NCBI GenBank assembly: GCA_016212855.1
Contig: JACRDP010000029.1
Location: forward strand, 62,001 to 126,000
DNA: 64,000 nucleotides
Reading direction: 5' to 3'
Source: Elusimicrobiota bacterium
GTDB taxonomy: Bacteria > Elusimicrobiota > Elusimicrobia > UBA1565 > UBA9628
Below, in pieces: positions 12,495 through 23,040 of this stretch; the stretch's first letter is position 1, and the number at the start of each line of letters is the position of its first letter. The notes under the pieces were generated by a model, which was not told where the DNA came from, did no database searches, and was given only the letters and a program-made list of their open reading frames with translations. The position numbers and the translations under genes were made by a program.

Positions 12495-13006
12495 TTCGCG
12501 CCTCCCAGGACTTCCTTGACGTCGACGGCGCCGTGTTCCTTGAAGAACGCTTTCAGTTCCTGATCGGGCACGTCGTCGATGACGAGAAGAAATTTGTCGT
12601 CGGTGGCGCCGAGGGCCGTGAGGGGCGCCCGCCGGCCGGGAAGGAGATTTCGAAAGACCAGCAAGGTCGCGACCGTGCCGACGCCGGCGACGAGGACCGT
12701 GATCTCGAAGGCGATCGGAATCAGCGCGGGGGAGGCGTCGAAAGGCTTGCCGCCGATGTTCATCGGCCAATTGAAGAGCGAGACCCAATATTGGAACGAC
12801 AGGGCGAAGGTCAGGCCCGAGGCGCCCAGCGCGAGGCAGGCGCGGCTCAGCCACGAGGGCGGCAGGCTCAAGGCCTCGTCCATGCCGTGCACGGGGAACG
12901 GGGTGTAGGCGTCGCGGATGTTCATTCCCCTTCTGTGCGCCGCGCGGGCGGCCGCGAGCACGGCGTGATCGGAATCGAAGACGCCGACGAAAGTCTTAGT
13001 GGCCAT
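12491..13006 (-). CDS. actD: alternative complex III subunit ActD (DUF3341)
   Basis: [56 protein letters not shown]. Confidence 0.9.
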   Translation of the reverse strand: MATKTFVGVFDSDHAVLAAARAAHRRGMNIRDAYTPFPVHGMDEALSLPPSWLSRACLALGASGLTFALSFQYWVSLFNWPMNIGGKPFDASPALIPIAFEITVLVAGVGTVATLLVFRNLLPGRRAPLTALGATDDKFLLVIDDVPDQELKAFFKEHGAVDVKEVLGGAK

Positions 13007-14384
13007 GACGGCTCTCCTTGTCTTGATCGCTTCGCGCGTAGCTCAGCACGCCCTTAACCTCGCTGATGGCGATCATCGGCAGCAAGCGGCAGAACAACAG
13101 GAAACAAGTGAAGAACAGGCCGAAGCTGCCGATGTAGGTGCCGATCTCGACGTAGGTCGGCGAATAATCCGTCCAGCTCGAGGGCAGATAGTCGCGGTGC
13201 AGTGAGATGGTGATGATCACGAAGCGCTCGAGCCACATGCCCACGTTGATGAGAATGGAGATGAGGAAGAGCACGCGCACGTCGCGGCGGATCTTCTCGA
13301 ACCACAGCGTCTGCGGCACGAGGACGTTGCAGAAAACCATCATCCAGTAGAAGCCGGCGAACGGGCCTTTGATGCGGTTGATGAAGGCGAAACGCTCGTA
13401 GTGGTTCGAGCTGTAATAGGAGATGATCAGCTCCGTCGAGTAGGCGAGCCCGACGATCATCGAGGTCAGCAGGATCACCTTGCAGATGGCGCCGATGTGG
13501 CGCAAGGTGATGTAGCCCTCGAAGTTCATCACCTTACGGGCGATGATCATCAAAGTCAGCACCATTGCGAACCCGGAGAAGATGGCCCCGCAGACGAAGT
13601 AGGGCGGGAAGATGGTCGCGTGCCAGCCGGGGATCACCGAGGTGGCGAAGTCGAAAGAGACGATGGTGTGCACCGAGAATACCAGCGGCGTCGCCAGGCC
13701 CGCGAGCAGAAGATAGGCCATCTCATAGTGCTGCCAGGTGCGGTGCGAGCCGCTCCAGCCGAGGCTGGCGAAGCCGAAGACCTTCTTGCGCCAGCCTTCG
13801 GGCAGGCGGTCGCGCATCGTCGCCAGGTCCGGGATCAGCCCCACGAACCAGAACGTCGCTGAGATGATGAAGTAGGTGCTGATGGCGAACACGTCCCACA
13901 GCAAGGGCGAGCGGAAGTTCACCCACAACGGACCCATGGGGTTGGGGTAGGGCATGACCCAATAGGCGAGCCACGGCCGGCCCATGTGGATCAGCGGGAA
14001 GATGCCGGCGCACATCACCGCGAATATGGTCATCGCCTCCGCGGAACGGTTGATCGAGGTCCGCCACTTCTGCCGGAACAGGAACAGGATCGCCGAGATC
14101 AAGGTCCCGGCGTGGCCGATGCCGACCCAGAACACGAAGTTCGTGATGTCCCAAGACCAGCCGACGGTTTTATTGAGGCCCCAGGAGCCGATGCCCGTCC
14201 AGATCTGGCTGATCACCATCACCGCGCCGTAGGACAGCGCGCAGAGTGCTGCGGCGAAGGCCGCGTACCATGCGGGGGTGGGATGGGCGTCGAGCGGATC
14301 GCAGACGTCGCGGGTGACCTGACCGAGGTCCTTGACGCCGTCGACGAGCGGCTCGCGCAGAGCGGAGACGTGGCTGGTGGACAT
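12996..14384 (-). CDS. actC: alternative complex III subunit ActC (NrfD/PsrC family)
   Basis: NrfD-like 10-TM protein: [69 protein letters not shown]. Confidence 0.93.
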   Translation of the reverse strand: MSTSHVSALREPLVDGVKDLGQVTRDVCDPLDAHPTPAWYAAFAAALCALSYGAVMVISQIWTGIGSWGLNKTVGWSWDITNFVFWVGIGHAGTLISAILFLFRQKWRTSINRSAEAMTIFAVMCAGIFPLIHMGRPWLAYWVMPYPNPMGPLWVNFRSPLLWDVFAISTYFIISATFWFVGLIPDLATMRDRLPEGWRKKVFGFASLGWSGSHRTWQHYEMAYLLLAGLATPLVFSVHTIVSFDFATSVIPGWHATIFPPYFVCGAIFSGFAMVLTLMIIARKVMNFEGYITLRHIGAICKVILLTSMIVGLAYSTELIISYYSSNHYERFAFINRIKGPFAGFYWMMVFCNVLVPQTLWFEKIRRDVRVLFLISILINVGMWLERFVIITISLHRDYLPSSWTDYSPTYVEIGTYIGSFGLFFTCFLLFCRLLPMIAISEVKGVLSYARSDQDKESRHGH

Positions 14385-14386
14385 GA

Positions 14387-17296
14387 TTACACTCTCTTGT
14401 TGCGGACCTTAGTGAGGTAGTGCACCGAAGGCTGAACTCCCAATTCGGACAGTACGCGGTAGGACCGCTCGCTCTTGGCGAGCTTGGCGACCTTGCTCTT
14501 CGGATCGTTGAGGTCGCCGAAGACGATGGCCTCCGCGGGACAGCTCTGCGCGCAGGCGGGCTTGATGTCGCCGTCGCGCACGTTGCGGCCCTCCACCTTG
14601 GCGTCGGCCTTGGCGGTGTAGATGCGCTGGACGCAGAAGGAGCACTTCTCCATGACGCCGCGCGATCGCGCCGTGACGTCCGGATTGAGCGCCAGATTCT
14701 CGCTCAGGTCGGCGTGGGCGTAGTCGAACCAGTTGAAGCGCCGCACCTTATAGGGGCAATTATTGGCGCAGTATCGGGTCCCGACGCAGCGGTTGTAGAC
14801 CTGCATGTTGAGGCCCTCGGTCGAATGGACCGTGGCGAGAACCGGGCAGACCGTTTCGCACGGCGCGTTGCCGCAGTGCTGGCACAGCATCGGCTGGAAG
14901 GACACGTCCGGGCTGCCCTCGACGGCGTCGGGCGCTCCGGAGTAGTACCGGTCCAAGCGCAGCCAGTGCATGTCGCGGCTCTTGGCGACCTCGGCCTTGC
15001 CCACGACGGGGACATTGTTCTCCACATTGCAGGAGAGAACGCACGATGAGCAGCCGGTGCAGGAGTTGAGATCGATGGCCATGCCCCAGCGGAAGCCCGT
15101 GTACTCGTGCTCTTTCCAGAGGCTTTCCGCCTTCTCCTCTTCGGGGTTGTCGGCGCGCGGATTGAGCATGAAATCCGCCAGGACGGTCTGACGCACGAGG
15201 TCGCGTTTTTCTCCCATCAACGGATCGACGAGATGGTCGTAGGTCTGGGTTTTAGCCAGGCGTTCGAAGCGGGAGAGGAGTTCGACCGAAACGCCGTGAG
15301 AACGAGAGAGCATCATGACGTCGGCGCCGCTCGCGGGCTCGAAGTCGATCGGGAGCATTTTCTCCGTGGGAAAGTTCCCGGCCATGGGGCCGAGGACGGC
15401 GCGGCCATAGCCGAGTGCGGCGGCGACGGTGCCCGGGGCCTGGCCGGGCTGGATATGGGCGGGCAGCTCGATGCTGACGCCTCCGGCGCCGAGCTTGACG
15501 ACCCGGCCTTCGATGAGGCCCAAGCTCTTCGCGTCGACGGGCGAGAATGAGGCGACGTTGCCCCAGGTCGTTTTCGTGATCGGGTCGGGAAGCTCCTGAA
15601 GCCAAGGGTTGTTGGCCTGGCGCCCGTCGCCGAGGGGGATGCTTTGGTAGGCGATGAGTTCGTAGCCGATGCTAGGGGACCGCGGAGTTTTCAGCGTCGA
15701 TAATACCGCGGGATTGAAGGAAGTCCGTCCTGAGTCGATATCGACAGAGAGGACGCCGGCGCGCACGGCATCCTCCCAGAATTGTTCGAAGGAGCCGGCT
15801 TTCTTCACGCGCGGGAAGACGGACGCGCGCCAATGGTCGCGGATCAGTTCGTGCGCGCTCCGGCTGCGGCCGTCCCAGCGCGCGAGCGTTGCAAGCGCGT
15901 CGCGCGTGCCGCGCAGCGGCGAGATCGTCGGCTGAGACAGGCTGAGCGCGCCGCCGTGCGCGTCGTGATCGGCCCATGATTCGAGCGGGTGGTGCTCTGG
16001 GCAGACGACATTCGCGAGCTTCGTAGTCTCATCGGGGCGCCCGGCGAGACTGACGATCGTGCCGACCTTGGCGGCGGCCTTGCGGAATTCCTCGGAGCGC
16101 GGCTGGTCCTGAGCCGGGTTGCAGCCGCGCACGATCAGCACGGAAACCTCGCCGCGACTCATTTCCTCCAGCAGCGTATCGAAGGCTCCCGCCTCGCCTT
16201 CGGCGATGTGCGAGGGGTGTTCGAGGTCGGCGATCTGTTCGTAGGCGCCGAGCATTTGATTGATCCAGTTCGCGACGACCTGCGCGGCGACGTCGGGCGA
16301 ACCGCACAACACCACGGCCCGGCGGCGTTCGGCGACCATGGTCTCGGCGACCTGGAGGAGGACCGTCCGCGACACGGTGGTCGGACCGGAGGCGGGCATC
16401 GCGCCGGTCCAGTTAATTTTTTGAGCGATGAGGCGGCCGAGGGCGACCATGGTGCCGTAGCGCTCCGAGGGCTTGAGCGGCACGCGCAGGTCGGCGTTGG
16501 CTCCCGTCGGCGACATGCGCGCCTCGAATTGGCCGTGCCAGGACATGAGATTGAGTTCGGCGTCCGGCTTGCGGCGGGCCGCCCAGTCCTTGGTGAACTG
16601 CACCGGCGAGCCCCAGGTGCCGAGGAAGTCCGCGTCGAAGGAAACGATGGCCTTGGCCTTCTCGAGATGATAGGTCGGCAGGTTGGCGCGCCCGTGCGTG
16701 AGACGGTGGGCCGAGACCGACGCGAGCAAAGAGGGGTCGTCATAGACGACGTGGCGAAAAGTCGGGAAGCGAGCTCTCAGCCGCGCGATTTCGGCGCGGG
16801 CAGTGGGGCTGGCCCAGGTCGAGCTCAAAAGGCGGATGGCCTTGCCGGACGCGCGAGCCTTCTCCAGGGCGCGGATGACCTTGAGGTCGGCTTCGTCCCA
16901 ACTGCCGGGGAATCCGCCGATGCGGGGGGCGGCGTAGCGCTGGGAGTCGTAAAGATCCAGAAGCGAGGCCTGGCCGCGGGCGCACAGCCCGCCGCGCGAA
17001 ACGGGGTGCTCGGGGTTGCCCTCGAGCTTGATGGGCCGGCCGTCGCGGACCTTGGCCAGAGCGCCGCACGACGCCGGGCAGGCGCCGCAGGTCGTCGCGT
17101 ACCACACGGCTTGGCCGGGGACGCCTTCTTCCGGAGCGACGAGCGCCGGCACGACTTTTTCCGCGGGCTTCTTGAACTGGCAGCCGCCGGCGGCCAGGGC
17201 CGCGAAGCTGCCGGCCATCAACTGCAGAAAATCGCGGCGCTTGATGCCGTCGACTTTGTCTTCCGCGGCCTGCTTCCGGGCTTCTTCTTCATTCAT
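14387..17296 (-). CDS. actB: alternative complex III subunit ActB (molybdopterin-like domain plus 4Fe-4S domain)
   Basis: TTCGACPASCGALAKVRDGRPIKLEGNPEHPVSRGGLCARGQA; C-terminal ferredoxin cysteine clusters CTGCSSCVLSCNVENN, CQHCGNAPCETVCPVLAT. Confidence 0.93.
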   Translation of the reverse strand: MNEEEARKQAAEDKVDGIKRRDFLQLMAGSFAALAAGGCQFKKPAEKVVPALVAPEEGVPGQAVWYATTCGACPASCGALAKVRDGRPIKLEGNPEHPVSRGGLCARGQASLLDLYDSQRYAAPRIGGFPGSWDEADLKVIRALEKARASGKAIRLLSSTWASPTARAEIARLRARFPTFRHVVYDDPSLLASVSAHRLTHGRANLPTYHLEKAKAIVSFDADFLGTWGSPVQFTKDWAARRKPDAELNLMSWHGQFEARMSPTGANADLRVPLKPSERYGTMVALGRLIAQKINWTGAMPASGPTTVSRTVLLQVAETMVAERRRAVVLCGSPDVAAQVVANWINQMLGAYEQIADLEHPSHIAEGEAGAFDTLLEEMSRGEVSVLIVRGCNPAQDQPRSEEFRKAAAKVGTIVSLAGRPDETTKLANVVCPEHHPLESWADHDAHGGALSLSQPTISPLRGTRDALATLARWDGRSRSAHELIRDHWRASVFPRVKKAGSFEQFWEDAVRAGVLSVDIDSGRTSFNPAVLSTLKTPRSPSIGYELIAYQSIPLGDGRQANNPWLQELPDPITKTTWGNVASFSPVDAKSLGLIEGRVVKLGAGGVSIELPAHIQPGQAPGTVAAALGYGRAVLGPMAGNFPTEKMLPIDFEPASGADVMMLSRSHGVSVELLSRFERLAKTQTYDHLVDPLMGEKRDLVRQTVLADFMLNPRADNPEEEKAESLWKEHEYTGFRWGMAIDLNSCTGCSSCVLSCNVENNVPVVGKAEVAKSRDMHWLRLDRYYSGAPDAVEGSPDVSFQPMLCQHCGNAPCETVCPVLATVHSTEGLNMQVYNRCVGTRYCANNCPYKVRRFNWFDYAHADLSENLALNPDVTARSRGVMEKCSFCVQRIYTAKADAKVEGRNVRDGDIKPACAQSCPAEAIVFGDLNDPKSKVAKLAKSERSYRVLSELGVQPSVHYLTKVRNKRV

Positions 17297-17307
17297 GATA
17301 TTAATCC

Positions 17308-18378
17308 TTACCAGTGGCAGGCCGCGCAGTCGAGCGGCCCCCCGGAGCGTTTCCAGTGCGTCGGCGCGTCGGATTTAGTTTTGCGGTGGCATTCGATGCA
17401 CCAACCCATCGACAGCGAGGAGGCTTGGCGCATGACCGACATCTCCTGGACCGGGCCGTGGCATTCCTGGCATTTGATGTTGTCGGCGACATGGACGCGG
17501 TGCGAGAAGTGGGCGTAATCCGGAAGGTCGTGAACCTTATTCCACTGGATGGATTGAGGCGCGCTACTCAGGCGTGTTTCCCAGACGCTGATGAACTTCG
17601 CGATCTCCGCCGAGGGTTCGGAGGCGCCCGTCGGCTTGCGCACGGCGCCGTGGCAGTTCATGCACACCGACAAGGGCGGAACGCCGGCGACGTCGCTGCG
17701 CGTCGCTCCGTAGTGGCAGTACAGGCAGTCGATCTTCATCTTGCCGGCGTGCTGCGCGTGAGAGTAGGCGATCGGCTGTGCAGGGGCATAACCCTGCTGG
17801 TCGCCCAGAAGGCGGTAATACCGTCTCCCGCCCAGGCTCCAGTAGCCGGCTCCCGCGGCGACGGTGAGAAGAACCGCGGCGGGCACGGCGAATCCGGCTT
17901 GCCAGACCGCGACCGCGAACGCCAACATGAGCAAGGTGAGCGCGAGGCCGGGCCAGGACGCGCCGCGGCCCTCGTCCGGCGTGCGGAGCTTCGACGCCGG
18001 ATCTTGGACTTCCGGCTCCGCCTCTTCCTCGGGGCCGACGGGCCCCTTGGACGCCGCGTTGATATAGTTCAGAACGCCTTGCGCCTGCGCTTCGCTGAGG
18101 TTCGTGTTCTCCATGCGCACGCCGTTGAAGCGCGCCATCAGCTCCTTCGCCTCGTGATCGTTGTCGAGGTACTCGTTGGTCTTCGTGATGAACCCGATGA
18201 TCCAGGCCTTTTCGCGGCGCTCGGAGACGCCCTTCAGGTCGGGGCCGACGCGGTCGCCGCGGCCGACGGTGTGGCACTTCGCGCACTTAGCCTGGAATAA
18301 AGTGGCATCCTTCTGAAATTGCGAGGGGGCTTCGGCCGCGCGGGCGACAAGAGCGGTCAGGAGCAGAAGTTTAATCAT
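17308..18378 (-). CDS. actA: ActA-type multiheme cytochrome c with N-terminal monoheme domain (six CxxCH)
   Basis: MIKLLLLTALVARAAEAPSQFQKDATLFQAKCAKCHTVGRGDRVGPDLKG + CLYCH, CMNCH, CQECH, CIECH, CAACH. Confidence 0.9.
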   Translation of the reverse strand: MIKLLLLTALVARAAEAPSQFQKDATLFQAKCAKCHTVGRGDRVGPDLKGVSERREKAWIIGFITKTNEYLDNDHEAKELMARFNGVRMENTNLSEAQAQGVLNYINAASKGPVGPEEEAEPEVQDPASKLRTPDEGRGASWPGLALTLLMLAFAVAVWQAGFAVPAAVLLTVAAGAGYWSLGGRRYYRLLGDQQGYAPAQPIAYSHAQHAGKMKIDCLYCHYGATRSDVAGVPPLSVCMNCHGAVRKPTGASEPSAEIAKFISVWETRLSSAPQSIQWNKVHDLPDYAHFSHRVHVADNIKCQECHGPVQEMSVMRQASSLSMGWCIECHRKTKSDAPTHWKRSGGPLDCAACHW

Positions 18379-18986
18379 CGCATGGCCTCTATGGTGATCG
18401 CGTTGGCGGGGCAGATCTGGGCGCACTCTCCGCAGCCCGTGCAGGTGTCGGCGTTGACGACGGCGGGCAGGCCGCGCGCGCCGAGCGCGATGGCCTTGGG
18501 TTTGACCGGGCATTCCTTGACGCAGTAATCGCAGGGCTGGCCCTGGCCCATGTAGCAGGTCGCGGCGTTGACGACGGCCAGGCCGATGCGCACGGGTGCG
18601 CCCACGGCGGGTGCCACCAACGCGCCGGTTTTGCAGGCCGTGATGCACGGCAGTCCGGTGCAGAACACGCACGGATTCTGGGCCGGGAGTATGATCGGGT
18701 AGCCTTCCAGGCGTTTGCCGAACTCCGGGCCGGTCTTGCGCACGACCCACTCGGGACAGGCCTTCGCGCAGTCGTCGCAGCGCGTGCACAGCTCCAGGAA
18801 CTTATCTTCGGCGACCGCGCCGGGAGGACGCACGAACGGTTTCAAGGGCGGGGCGATCGAACGATCCTCAGCGAGAGCGAGGCCGTCGCCGAGGCTCGTG
18901 GCCAAAGACCCCGCCGTCGAAGCCAGTTCCTTGAGCATGGCTCCGAAGAAGTCCCGTCGCGAGCAGGCGTTATCGTTGAGGCTCAT
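18375..18986 (-). CDS. NapG-like Tat-secreted 4Fe-4S ferredoxin
   Basis: CSRRDFFGAMLKEL; VRPPGAVAEDKFLELCTRCDDCAKACPEW; CTGCGECAQICP. Confidence 0.85.
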   Translation of the reverse strand: MSLNDNACSRRDFFGAMLKELASTAGSLATSLGDGLALAEDRSIAPPLKPFVRPPGAVAEDKFLELCTRCDDCAKACPEWVVRKTGPEFGKRLEGYPIILPAQNPCVFCTGLPCITACKTGALVAPAVGAPVRIGLAVVNAATCYMGQGQPCDYCVKECPVKPKAIALGARGLPAVVNADTCTGCGECAQICPANAITIEAMR

Positions 18987-20867
18987 CTACATTCCCGAAA
19001 TCCGCATTTCCATCGGCTGCTTGAGCAACCACAGGCTGCCCCAGCTGAAAGCGACCATGGCGATCAGCATCGGAATCTGAACGGCGAGCACGCTCCGTCC
19101 CGCGGTGAGGCGGCGGGCGGTGCGCGCCGTGATCCAAAGGCTGTACAGGTGACCGACGAGCACGAAAAGAACTTGGATGCGCCACAGGCCTTCGAGCGAC
19201 ACGAGAGGCGTCATGGTCCAGCGGGCCGTGCCGAATACGTTCCAGCCCCGGCCGAAAGGATCCGACATCAGGGCCAGCACCTTCGGGCCTTCCATCAGAA
19301 AGTGCTCGGCGTTGTGGGCGAGGTGGTAGAACAAGGCGATGGGCAGAAGCGCGTAGGCGAAGCGCAGGGCGATGTCCCGGTACTCGACGCGCGCCCAGGC
19401 CGCCGAGACCGCGGCCAGCGCGGCGTAGATCAGCACAGGGAAAAGCAGGAACGCCGACATCAATATCGTGAACGCTCCGGTAAAGGACAGGCCGGTCGTC
19501 GCTTTCGTCGCTTCGAGCAACGCGACCCAGGTCGGGGTCATGGTCAGGCCGTGGAAGGCGGTCATCGACAGGAGGACCAACGCCAAAGCCGCTTCATCCA
19601 TCCGCGGCTTACCCTCGACGACGAGATCGGAGGCCCAGGGCCTCAAGTTCAGGGACATGCTGCCGCTCGGGCAGGTTTTAAAACACTCAGTGCACATGGT
19701 GCAGTAGGTGTTGAGCTTCATGGCGCGCGGATACTCGAAGGTCGGGCAGCCGTCGCCGAGCGCGTTGCCCTTCCAGCAATCGAGCGTCCCGCAGCCGGTG
19801 CAGGCGGACGGGGTCGCGCGGATTTCGACGCTCGAGAAAAGCGCGTAGAGCCCCGACACACGACCGACGAGGCAGGCGTAGCGGCAGAAGGACTTTCGCT
19901 CGAACAGAAAAGCGGAGGTCACGGCCATTGCGAGCATGCCCAACGCCACCCAGGCCGTCGCGCGCGGGATCAAGGTGATGCCCATGCCGAGCTCGACCCA
20001 GGTCAGCGCGAGGAAAAGCCCCACGGCAGGCCAGATGCTGCGCAGGGACTTGGGCCAGGGAAGGTTGAGGCCCAGGCTCTCGCCGCGCGGGCCCCAGAAC
20101 TTCAAGCGCTCCGCCCAGCCGGCGAGCGCGTCCCAGGGGCAGATCATGCACCAGCCCTTGCCGAGATACAGCACCGCGAAGATGAGACCTGTCCACCACA
20201 CCGTCCAGGTCAGAAGCGGAGCTATGTTCATCGCCGGGCTTTGGTTTCCGAACAGCCCGGCGGCGATGACGACGAGAAAGAGGACCGAGGTCACGACGCG
20301 GGGGAGGAAGGGGAACAGATTCGAAGCCAGAACGCGGCGCAGCGGGGACCAGGCCGTCAGGTTCCAGCGCGCCGCCATTGAGCTGCGTTCGGCGCCGCTC
20401 TCCGCGAGAAGCTCGATGACGCCGAAGGAGAGGATCAGGATCAATACGAGCGCCCATTGATACAGGCGCGTGGGCAGGCCGCGCATGGTGTGGCTCAGGC
20501 GCGGCGTCATGGAGACCTTGGCATAATCGGCGGGCTTGGTGAGAAAGGCGGTCCGGCAGTAAGTGCTGCAGAAGTGAAACAGATGACCGTCGTATACGGC
20601 TTTTTCGGCTCCGGACGCGCGTACGCTCATCCCGCAGACCGGATCGACGGCGCCCGCAGCGGCGCCGGACGCCGTCGCGGTGCGCGCCATTTCGTTGGCG
20701 TCCACATAAACCGTCGAGCCCGCGCGCCCGCGGTCGTGGCCGATGAGGCCCATGACCAGCAGGCCGAGCGCGTAGGGCAGGAGCAGCGCCGCGAGGCCCA
20801 TCCAGCCCGTTTTCTTCTTCGGGAGTTCGAGCGTCATCGGACGCGACGGCGCGGAAATGGGGTTCAA
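18987..20867 (-). CDS. YHS domain + NapH/polyferredoxin-type membrane protein
   Basis: VDPVCGMSVRASGAEKAVYDGHLFHFCSTYCRTAF (YHS), GWCMICPWDALAGW, CTMCTECFKTCPSGSMSLNLRP. Confidence 0.85.
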   Translation of the reverse strand: MNPISAPSRPMTLELPKKKTGWMGLAALLLPYALGLLVMGLIGHDRGRAGSTVYVDANEMARTATASGAAAGAVDPVCGMSVRASGAEKAVYDGHLFHFCSTYCRTAFLTKPADYAKVSMTPRLSHTMRGLPTRLYQWALVLILILSFGVIELLAESGAERSSMAARWNLTAWSPLRRVLASNLFPFLPRVVTSVLFLVVIAAGLFGNQSPAMNIAPLLTWTVWWTGLIFAVLYLGKGWCMICPWDALAGWAERLKFWGPRGESLGLNLPWPKSLRSIWPAVGLFLALTWVELGMGITLIPRATAWVALGMLAMAVTSAFLFERKSFCRYACLVGRVSGLYALFSSVEIRATPSACTGCGTLDCWKGNALGDGCPTFEYPRAMKLNTYCTMCTECFKTCPSGSMSLNLRPWASDLVVEGKPRMDEAALALVLLSMTAFHGLTMTPTWVALLEATKATTGLSFTGAFTILMSAFLLFPVLIYAALAAVSAAWARVEYRDIALRFAYALLPIALFYHLAHNAEHFLMEGPKVLALMSDPFGRGWNVFGTARWTMTPLVSLEGLWRIQVLFVLVGHLYSLWITARTARRLTAGRSVLAVQIPMLIAMVAFSWGSLWLLKQPMEMRISGM

Positions 20868-22423
20868 GCGACCCTCTCCCGCGCGGCGGCGCGCGCGCGC
20901 TTGATCTTCACGGCGCGCACGATGACGACGAGCATGATGAAGCCTCCGCCGAACAGCGCGACATCGCGCCAGGGCGAGCCCGGCTCGCCCACGACCATCG
21001 GGAAACGCAACGTCGAGGTTCCGTCGTAGCCGGGCAGGACGAGAACGACCTCATAGTTCGCGATATCGGGATAGACCACTTGGAACTTGTGCAGCCCCAT
21101 GTCCACCATGCCTTCGCGGGCGTCGGCGATCCTTTCCTGGAACCCGAATATTTTCACCTGGAAGGCTTCGAGCATCACGGGCTTTTCGTAGGGGCTGTTC
21201 GTCGCCGGATCGATCACGTAGACGTGAATCTCCGATTTCTCTCCGGGCTTGGGGTTGCCGGGATAGGCGGTCAAGGTGACCTCGAGGGGCCCGATTTTGT
21301 CGCGCAGGCGCAGCACCGGCGCCTGGGGGAAGGACTTGTCGTAGGCGTAATGCGGAATGCCGATGATGTGGTGCGCACGCGCCGGCGGCGCCAGGAAAAG
21401 CGCCAGCAGGATCAGAAGGGCGGCGTCGCTTCGGGAGAAACGAATGGAGAGGGCTCGAGTCGGGCAAACATCGATGCAGACGCCGCAAGAATCGCACTCC
21501 GCGCCCGTCTTGTCGGTCATCGGCTGGAGCTGCATCGGACACTTCTTGTCGCAGATGTCGCAGTCGATGCAGGCCGACTTCACGCGCTTAACCCGCAGTA
21601 TCCTGAAGCGTGAGAGCGCGCTGTAGAGCGCGCCACCGGGGCACAAAGTCGCGCACCAGAATCCCGGCGCCACGGCGACTTCCACGAGGGCGACCAGGCC
21701 GAGAAAAATCATGCCTCCCGAGTAGAAGCTCCAAGGGAAGGTGAACACGCCCGACTCTGCGCGGTCGAAGAGCACGGTGACGAAGGAGTGGCTTTCGCGG
21801 CTCAGGATGGCGGGAGGATAAATGTAGTGAAGCAGCGGCAGGCCGCCGATCAGGGCGATCAGGCCGGAGGCGGCGAGCAGGGCGTACTTGTTGTTCTTCG
21901 AGAAGCGGATATCGCGCACGGGGAGTTCCAGGAAGACGACGAGCGCGCGCAGCCGGCGGATCAGCGGCATCAGAAGGCCGATCGGACAGATCCAGCCGCA
22001 ATAGACGCGGCCGAGCAGAACGGTCGCTATCAGCGGGATGATCGCGCCGGCGGCGAGCACGGAAAGCAGGCTTCGCGTGGCCAGAGAGCTTTCCGTCGCG
22101 GCGAGGAGATCGGTCAACGAGACCCCGAACAAGCGCGCCGACCAGGGGACCGAGCCGACAAAGTTGTCCGCCCGGGCGATCAGGGCCTTACGGGGGCGTC
22201 TTCCCACGACGCCGCCCTCTTCTATCGGCAGTCCCAAGCGCATCAGCGCGTCGGTGCCGCGAAGGAGCAGCCCGGCGGTGCTGTTGCCCCAAAGCGAGAT
22301 CATCTTCTCGGTCTGGCGCGCCCACATGTAATGGCCGTAACGCGCCACGAAGGGGAAAAGGATGATGGACGCCAGCACAAGCGTCTGGAAAACGCGCCGC
22401 CATGGCCAGATCATGCGTTTCAT
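20864..22423 (-). CDS. napH: NapH-like polyferredoxin with C-terminal periplasmic domain
   Basis: MKRMIWPWRRVFQTLVLASIILFPFVARYGHY; GRVYCGWICPIGLLMPLIRR; CIDCDICDKKCPMQL; CDSCGVCIDVCP; then AHHIIGIPHYAYDKSFPQAPVL domain. Confidence 0.85.
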   Translation of the reverse strand: MKRMIWPWRRVFQTLVLASIILFPFVARYGHYMWARQTEKMISLWGNSTAGLLLRGTDALMRLGLPIEEGGVVGRRPRKALIARADNFVGSVPWSARLFGVSLTDLLAATESSLATRSLLSVLAAGAIIPLIATVLLGRVYCGWICPIGLLMPLIRRLRALVVFLELPVRDIRFSKNNKYALLAASGLIALIGGLPLLHYIYPPAILSRESHSFVTVLFDRAESGVFTFPWSFYSGGMIFLGLVALVEVAVAPGFWCATLCPGGALYSALSRFRILRVKRVKSACIDCDICDKKCPMQLQPMTDKTGAECDSCGVCIDVCPTRALSIRFSRSDAALLILLALFLAPPARAHHIIGIPHYAYDKSFPQAPVLRLRDKIGPLEVTLTAYPGNPKPGEKSEIHVYVIDPATNSPYEKPVMLEAFQVKIFGFQERIADAREGMVDMGLHKFQVVYPDIANYEVVLVLPGYDGTSTLRFPMVVGEPGSPWRDVALFGGGFIMLVVIVRAVKIKRARAAARERVA

Positions 22424-23040
22424 GACCAGGCCCTCGCGCTGCGCACGCGGATCGCGCGGCCGTCCTTCCGGTCCTTGACGATGCACGCTTCTTCGCATAG
22501 CCCGCAGCCCACGCAAAGTTCGTCGTTGACCGTGGGAGCGTTGTGCGCGCCCTGGGTGATGGCTTTCCCTTTAAGCGGACAGATCGTGAAGCAGGCTCCG
22601 CAGACGCCGGTGCCGTTGTGGCTGACGCACAGGCGCTTGTCCACGACGGCCGTGCCCATGCGGGCGTCGGCCATGTTCGACAGCGGTTGAAGGGCGCCCG
22701 TCGGGCAGGCCTTGCCGCAGGCCAGGCACAGGTCGCAGGCCGAAATTTCAGCGAGGATGTACGGGGTATGTGACGTTCGCCCCGCGGCTCGCGGCGCAAA
22801 GCGTATGGCGTCGGTTTCGCAGGCCTCGGCGCAGCGCTGACAGCGGATGCAACGGGCGAGAAACTCCCGCTCCTCGACGGCGCCCGGAGGGCGCAAGAGG
22901 CCGCGCCGAGCGAGATCGGGGGGCACGCACGGCGCCGACTCGCCTTCGCCGCAACGCATCAAGCCCAGCAGTCCGGCGAAGCCGGCCGCGGCGACGGAGC
23001 CTTGAACGAGCAGTTGGCGGCGGGTCAGGGGCTCAGACAT
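22420..23040 (-). CDS. napG: NapG-like ferredoxin (copy 2)
   Basis: MSEPLTRRQLLVQGSVAAAGFAGLLGL; LRPPGAVEEREFLARCIRCQRCAEACE; CVGCGLCEEAC. Confidence 0.87.
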   Translation of the reverse strand: MSEPLTRRQLLVQGSVAAAGFAGLLGLMRCGEGESAPCVPPDLARRGLLRPPGAVEEREFLARCIRCQRCAEACETDAIRFAPRAAGRTSHTPYILAEISACDLCLACGKACPTGALQPLSNMADARMGTAVVDKRLCVSHNGTGVCGACFTICPLKGKAITQGAHNAPTVNDELCVGCGLCEEACIVKDRKDGRAIRVRSARAWS

